A stretch of DNA of 64,000 bases. Origin: Clavibacter sp. GTDB lineage: Bacteria; Actinomycetota; Actinomycetes; Nanopelagicales; Nanopelagicaceae. Of the stretch, positions 63,253 through 64,000 are shown piece by piece; the first letter of the stretch is position 1; every line of letters starts with the position of its first letter. A program made the translations under genes and the position numbers. The notes under the pieces are model-generated. The model made no database searches and was not told where the DNA came from. It saw nothing but the letters and a program-made list of their open reading frames with translations. The DNA lies in assembly GCA_003569145.1 (NCBI GenBank), contig BGOH01000001.1, positions 1 through 64,000 on the forward strand. The letters are read 5' to 3'.

Positions 63253-64000
63253 GATGCATCCTTTTTTACGATGGCCTTTTCACGTTTCTTGCGTGGCAAC
63301 AAGCCATCAGGGCGAAGATTCATCATGATTACCAAAACTAGTCCAAAGACTAGAAGTCTCGCATCAGAGATGAAGCGAATTCGATCTGGCAGATAACCAA
63401 GAATTACAGCGCCAAGAATTACACCCCAGATATTTCCCATTCCACCAAAAACCACACAGGCAAGTATCAAAATTGAGATTTGAAGAGTGAAATTATCTGG
63501 TGCAATAAATAAAGTCTTTGAGGCATAGAAAACACCGGCTGCTCCACCAACTGAAGCCCCAAGCACGAATGCCCAAACTTTGTATTTAAATGTAGGGACA
63601 CCAAGTAACTCTGCCGCATCTTCATCCTGTCGAATTGACTCCCAAGCTCGACCGGCGCGGCGAACCGAAAGTCGGCGCACCATCCAAATTGCAAACAAGA
63701 TCAGAACCAAAAGGGTCCAGTAATAAATGCGATGGCTATCAAATCTATATTCAATTCCGAAAATAGTTGGAGGGGTTGGAATATTAATAATTCCTTCTGA
63801 TCGTCCAAGTGCACCAAGGTTGAGCGCTACAATTCTTACAATCTCTCCAAATCCAAGAGTAATAATGGCAAGGTAATCACCACGAAGTTTCAGAGCGGGA
63901 ACTCCAAGAATAATTCCAGAAAACATTGCCATCGCAATTCCAATTGGCAAAATTTCCCAAGTATTTAAGTCTGTCTTTGTTCCAAGTAAGCCCATGGTGT
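63249..64000 (-). CDS. livM: Branched-chain amino acid ABC transporter permease LivM (partial)
   Basis: Inner-membrane permease of the LIV importer, cut by the right edge. Six or so membrane helices are visible. LKLRGDYLAIITLGFGEIVRI is the LivM signature, followed by RAWESIRQDEDAAELLGV (coupling loop) and VFGGMGNIWGVILGAVIL. At least 248 residues are present. An ATG at 63995 exists but the N-terminal helices are missing, so the true start is beyond the window, with livH presumably further upstream. Confidence 0.92.
   Translation of the reverse strand, partial: TMGLLGTKTDLNTWEILPIGIAMAMFSGIILGVPALKLRGDYLAIITLGFGEIVRIVALNLGALGRSEGIINIPTPPTIFGIEYRFDSHRIYYWTLLVLILFAIWMVRRLSVRRAGRAWESIRQDEDAAELLGVPTFKYKVWAFVLGASVGGAAGVFYASKTLFIAPDNFTLQISILILACVVFGGMGNIWGVILGAVILGYLPDRIRFISDARLLVFGLVLVIMMNLRPDGLLPRKKREKAIVKKDAS

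Overview
The window is a gene-dense, moderately low-GC stretch of an actinobacterial chromosome. Actinobacterial markers include RbpA, WhiA, a SufR-led suf operon, an actinobacterial DUF3099 gene, the argCJB-D-R-H order and the whiA-yvcK-rapZ-uvrC block. Small intergenic gaps, many 1-20 bp gene overlaps, a single 16S-23S-5S operon without spacer tRNAs, and the lack of several genes usually found in these clusters point to a streamlined genome. A freshwater acI-type (Nanopelagicales-like) actinobacterium is my best guess; this is inference, not a 16S match. I see no mobile element, prophage, CRISPR array or tRNA.

Layout. 1-2134: scpA (minus, runs off the left edge), then parA and a small putative DNA-binding gene (plus), all broken by indels. 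2137-9501 (minus): a TPR-like gene, two small conserved genes, tlyA, nadK, recN, pyrG, xerD. 9550-14902 (minus): the rRNA operon with promoter, processing stems and terminator. 15071-28160 (minus): infC-rpmI-rplT, an rRNA methyltransferase, pheST, argCJB-D-R-H, tyrS. 28196-29231 (plus): DUF3099 and SURF1. 29213-31073 (minus): an ABC exporter. 31114-37456 (minus): the SUF Fe-S assembly operon sufR-B-D-ferredoxin-C-S-U-T. 37491-43078 (plus): ctaA, tkt, tal, pgi. 43075-49708 (minus): rapZ-yvcK-whiA, gap-pgk-tpiA-secG, rbpA. 49730-57170 (minus): coaE, uvrB, uvrA, uvrC. 57197-61313 (minus): polA and rpsA. 61353-61757 (plus): a thioesterase. 61758-64000 (minus): livM (partial), livG, livF.

Functionally the window joins translation (rRNA, IF3, L35, L20, S1, PheRS, TyrRS, rRNA methyltransferases), arginine biosynthesis with its own repressor and operators, Fe-S assembly, heme A/cytochrome oxidase maturation, central sugar metabolism (non-oxidative pentose phosphates and lower glycolysis), DNA repair and chromosome segregation/dimer resolution.

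Two patterns cut across the genes. First, eleven single-base frameshifts outside the first 1.7 kb can each be repaired by adding one base to a short homopolymer. They are best read as sequencing undercalls, so the genes are probably intact in the organism. Second, at strand switches and operon heads the start codon often lies 5-8 bases after a TANNNT box (parA, argC, DUF3099, ABC exporter, ctaA, thioesterase, polA), which suggests leaderless mRNAs. In contrast, the rRNA operon, infC and rpsA have TTGACC-type promoters and long, structured leaders. No wholly novel system is evident. The best leads are regulatory: the infC and rpsA leaders, tandem ARG boxes, the sufR/ctaA divergent promoter, and the missing argF and zwf-opcA-pgl genes.
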